NCBI GenBank assembly: GCA_002730485.1
Contig: PCAH01000169.1
Span: 1-7,553 of the forward strand
Length of the DNA: 7,553 nt
Origin: Dehalococcoidia bacterium
Lineage (GTDB): Bacteria; Chloroflexota; Dehalococcoidia; UBA3495
Reading direction: 5' to 3'
Shown here: one piece after another, positions 6,059-7,553 of the stretch
Layout of the letters: every line of letters begins with the position of its first letter
How positions within the stretch are numbered: position 1 is the first letter of the stretch
The notes under the pieces: model-generated
What the model saw: the letters and a program-made list of their open reading frames with translations, nothing else
What the model was told of the DNA's origin: nothing
Databases searched by the model: none
Position numbers and translations under genes: made by a program

Positions 6059-6958
6059 ATGGCTGACAAGCTGGACGAGATACTAGAATCGCCGGAACAC
6101 ACTCTACTCGCCACCGATCTAGGCCCCACAGAAGGCCCCCTCTGGCATCCGGAGGGATACCTGACATTTGTGGACTTGACCGGAAACCGGTTGCAGCGCT
6201 GGGATCAGACCTCGGGTGTCAGTGTGGTCCGCGAGGACACCGGCGAAGGCAACGGCTGCACATTCGACCGTCGGGGACGTCTGCTGATGTGCGAAGGAGC
6301 CGACCACCGCCGGGTCACTCGAATGGATTCCGACGGCACTGTCACACCCATCGCCGAGCGTTGGGAAGGCAAACGTTTCCACAAGCCCAACGATGTCATC
6401 TGTCGCTCTGACGGCAGCATCTACTTCACCGATCCAATGTTGCGGCTGCCAGAAGCAGAGCGAGAGTACGATTTCGCCGGTGTTTTTAAGATTGCCCCTG
6501 ACGGTGAGATATCCGTCGCCACCGACGCCTGTGAATACCCCAACGGTTTGGCATTCTCACCCGATGAGTCAGTTCTTCATGTGGCCATCAGTCGGGTCAG
6601 CGAAAAATGCTTCGAAGAAGAAGAAAAAGGGCTAGTCTGTGAGCATCGCAAGATTAGGGCCTTTGATGTCGCCGCCGACGGCTCTCTCAGCAACAACCGG
6701 ATTTTCGCCAACATGGCATCGGCCGAAAAGGGAGTGCCAGATGGCATGAAAGTGGACACCCTGGGCCGGGTTTTCTGCACCGGCTCCGGAGGCATCTGGG
6801 TGTTTGAACCGGATGGCGCCCATCTGGGTATCATCAGAGGGCCTGAGATTCCTCGAAACATCGCCTTTGGCGGGCCAGATTTCCGAACCGTATACACCAC
6901 CCCCGGGGAATCGCTTTACAGCTTCAGGGTCAAGACACCGGGTATACGCCCTTACTAG
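6059..6958 (+). CDS. SMP-30/gluconolactonase/LRE-family beta-propeller hydrolase
   Basis: This 299-aa six-bladed beta-propeller is of the SMP-30/gluconolactonase/luciferin-regenerating family, enzymes that use one divalent metal to hydrolyse sugar lactones or related esters. The expected metal-site residues are all in place: E25 in GPTEGPLWHPEG, N162 in EYPNGLAFSPDE and D228 in GVPDGMKVD. N111 in HKPNDVICRSDGSIYFTDP is the usual substrate-side Asn. No signal peptide is seen, so it is probably cytoplasmic. Between blades, residues 182-199 (EKCFEEEEKG and following) form a charged loop from a purine-rich stretch near 6613-6630. The gene begins a plus-strand unit with an extended -10 promoter, and a PAL-like NHL protein follows after 41 bp. 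The lactone substrate is not determined. Family assignment is strong; gluconolactonase in the strict sense is only one option. Confidence 0.92.
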   Translation: MADKLDEILESPEHTLLATDLGPTEGPLWHPEGYLTFVDLTGNRLQRWDQTSGVSVVREDTGEGNGCTFDRRGRLLMCEGADHRRVTRMDSDGTVTPIAERWEGKRFHKPNDVICRSDGSIYFTDPMLRLPEAEREYDFAGVFKIAPDGEISVATDACEYPNGLAFSPDESVLHVAISRVSEKCFEEEEKGLVCEHRKIRAFDVAADGSLSNNRIFANMASAEKGVPDGMKVDTLGRVFCTGSGGIWVFEPDGAHLGIIRGPEIPRNIAFGGPDFRTVYTTPGESLYSFRVKTPGIRPY

Positions 6959-6999
6959 ATATTCAGAAACAACAAGAGCAAGGATTAAGGAGAAAAACC

Positions 7000-7553
7000 A
7001 TGGTTACAGTAGGCTCCGGCAAATACACCTACAAAGTGGACGAGGATTGGGCAAAACTACCTGCCGGGTGGGAGATGCCGGCCGCCGCCGTTTATGGCGA
7101 CTCCGACGACCGCGTCTATTGCTTCAACCGCGACCCAGAACATCCGGTATGCATCTTTGACCGTGAAGGTAATTTCATATCCTCCTGGGGTGCAGGTCTG
7201 ATCTCATTCGCCCACGCCATCTATCTGGACAAGCACAACAACGTCTGGCTGGTTGACCGCAACAAGCACCAGGTTTTCAAGTTCACCAAAGACGGCGAAC
7301 TGCTGTTGACCATCGGTGAGGAAGGTTTCCGCTCCGACACCGGCGTAGCATTTGACGACTACAGTTCCACCACCTGGTCCAGCGTGACCCACAGCGGCCC
7401 TCCCTTCAACATGCCAGCCGGTATCGCCGTAAACGACGCCGATGAGATATTCATCGCCGACGGCTACGCCAACGCCCGTGTGCACAAGTTCACTCCCGAG
7501 GGCGAGCACATCCAGTCCTGGGGGGACCCTGGTTCCGGCGACGGACAGTTCAA
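7000..7553 (+). CDS. NHL-repeat beta-propeller, PAL-like (peptidyl-alpha-hydroxyglycine amidating lyase family), 3'-truncated
   Basis: The frame is open from ATG 7000 to the window end (184 codons, continuing outside). AAGGAG at 6987-6992, 7 nt from the ATG, fixes the start. The protein opens GKYTYKVDEDWAKLPAGWEM and then shows NHL-type blades: DDRVYCFNRDPEHPVCIFDREGN, then HAIYLDKHNNVWLVDRNKHQ with VFKFTKDGELLLTIG, then PAGIAVNDADEIFIADGYAN with ARVHKFTPEGEHIQSWG. These blades and the opening resemble bacterial proteins annotated as PAL family after the animal enzyme that releases glyoxylate from peptidyl-hydroxyglycine. The bacterial role is not established and the reaction may differ. No signal peptide is visible, so a cytoplasmic site is likely, unlike the secretory animal enzyme. 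It follows the SMP-30 gene by 41 bp and is probably co-transcribed with it, putting two beta-propeller proteins side by side. Confidence 0.9.
   Translation, partial: MVTVGSGKYTYKVDEDWAKLPAGWEMPAAAVYGDSDDRVYCFNRDPEHPVCIFDREGNFISSWGAGLISFAHAIYLDKHNNVWLVDRNKHQVFKFTKDGELLLTIGEEGFRSDTGVAFDDYSSTTWSSVTHSGPPFNMPAGIAVNDADEIFIADGYANARVHKFTPEGEHIQSWGDPGSGDGQF

Overview
The window (roughly 55% GC by eye) is a dense bacterial metabolic region. It has seven protein-coding genes, two cut by the window edges, and one repeat-rich gap. The gene set is a pair of amidase-signature hydrolases, a kynurenine-formamidase-type cyclase, a MerA-like flavin disulfide reductase, an SMP-30 lactonase-type propeller and a PAL-like NHL propeller. 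Together with a dispersed-repeat head of the 'TGTCATTCTGAGG...GAAGAATCTC' kind, it recalls environmental Chloroflexota, such as SAR202 or other Dehalococcoidia-related lineages. That assignment is an impression from memory of such genomes and no marker gene supports it. No RNA gene, CRISPR array or transposase gene was seen.

Layout. (1) Positions 2-2288, plus strand: an amidase lacking about 23 N-terminal residues outside the window, then 43 bp later a cyclase-family metal hydrolase with a clear AGGAG site, probably one transcript. (2) Positions 2289-2691: a repeat block between two convergent genes. It has a 29-bp inverted end pair, a long terminator-like hairpin and two diverged direct units of about 136-155 bp. 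Its right end lies inside the last ~25 codons of the next gene. (3) Positions 2613-5855, minus strand: from a promoter near 5909-5937 run a 62-aa helical protein, a complete second amidase (paralogue of the first) and, after a 149-bp gap, a disulfide reductase starting at TTG. (4) Positions 5856-6058: a divergent intergenic region with a good sigma70-like promoter on each strand. (5) Positions 6059-7553, plus strand: an SMP-30/gluconolactonase-type protein and, 41 bp on, the start of a PAL-like NHL-repeat protein that leaves the window.

How the genes may work together (inference). Amidases, a cyclic-amide/formamide-type hydrolase and a lactonase-type propeller would fit stepwise hydrolysis of amide-, lactam- or lactone-bearing organic matter. 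The 62-aa protein sits where an AtzG/GatC-like helper subunit would sit beside an amidase. No substrate can be read from the sequence.

Most notable points: the reductase carboxy terminus is encoded by repeat DNA; the reductase lacks the usual His and Glu of its C-terminal active-site motif; the first amidase has Val where the oxyanion-loop Gly is expected; and a small candidate amidase companion has its own promoter.
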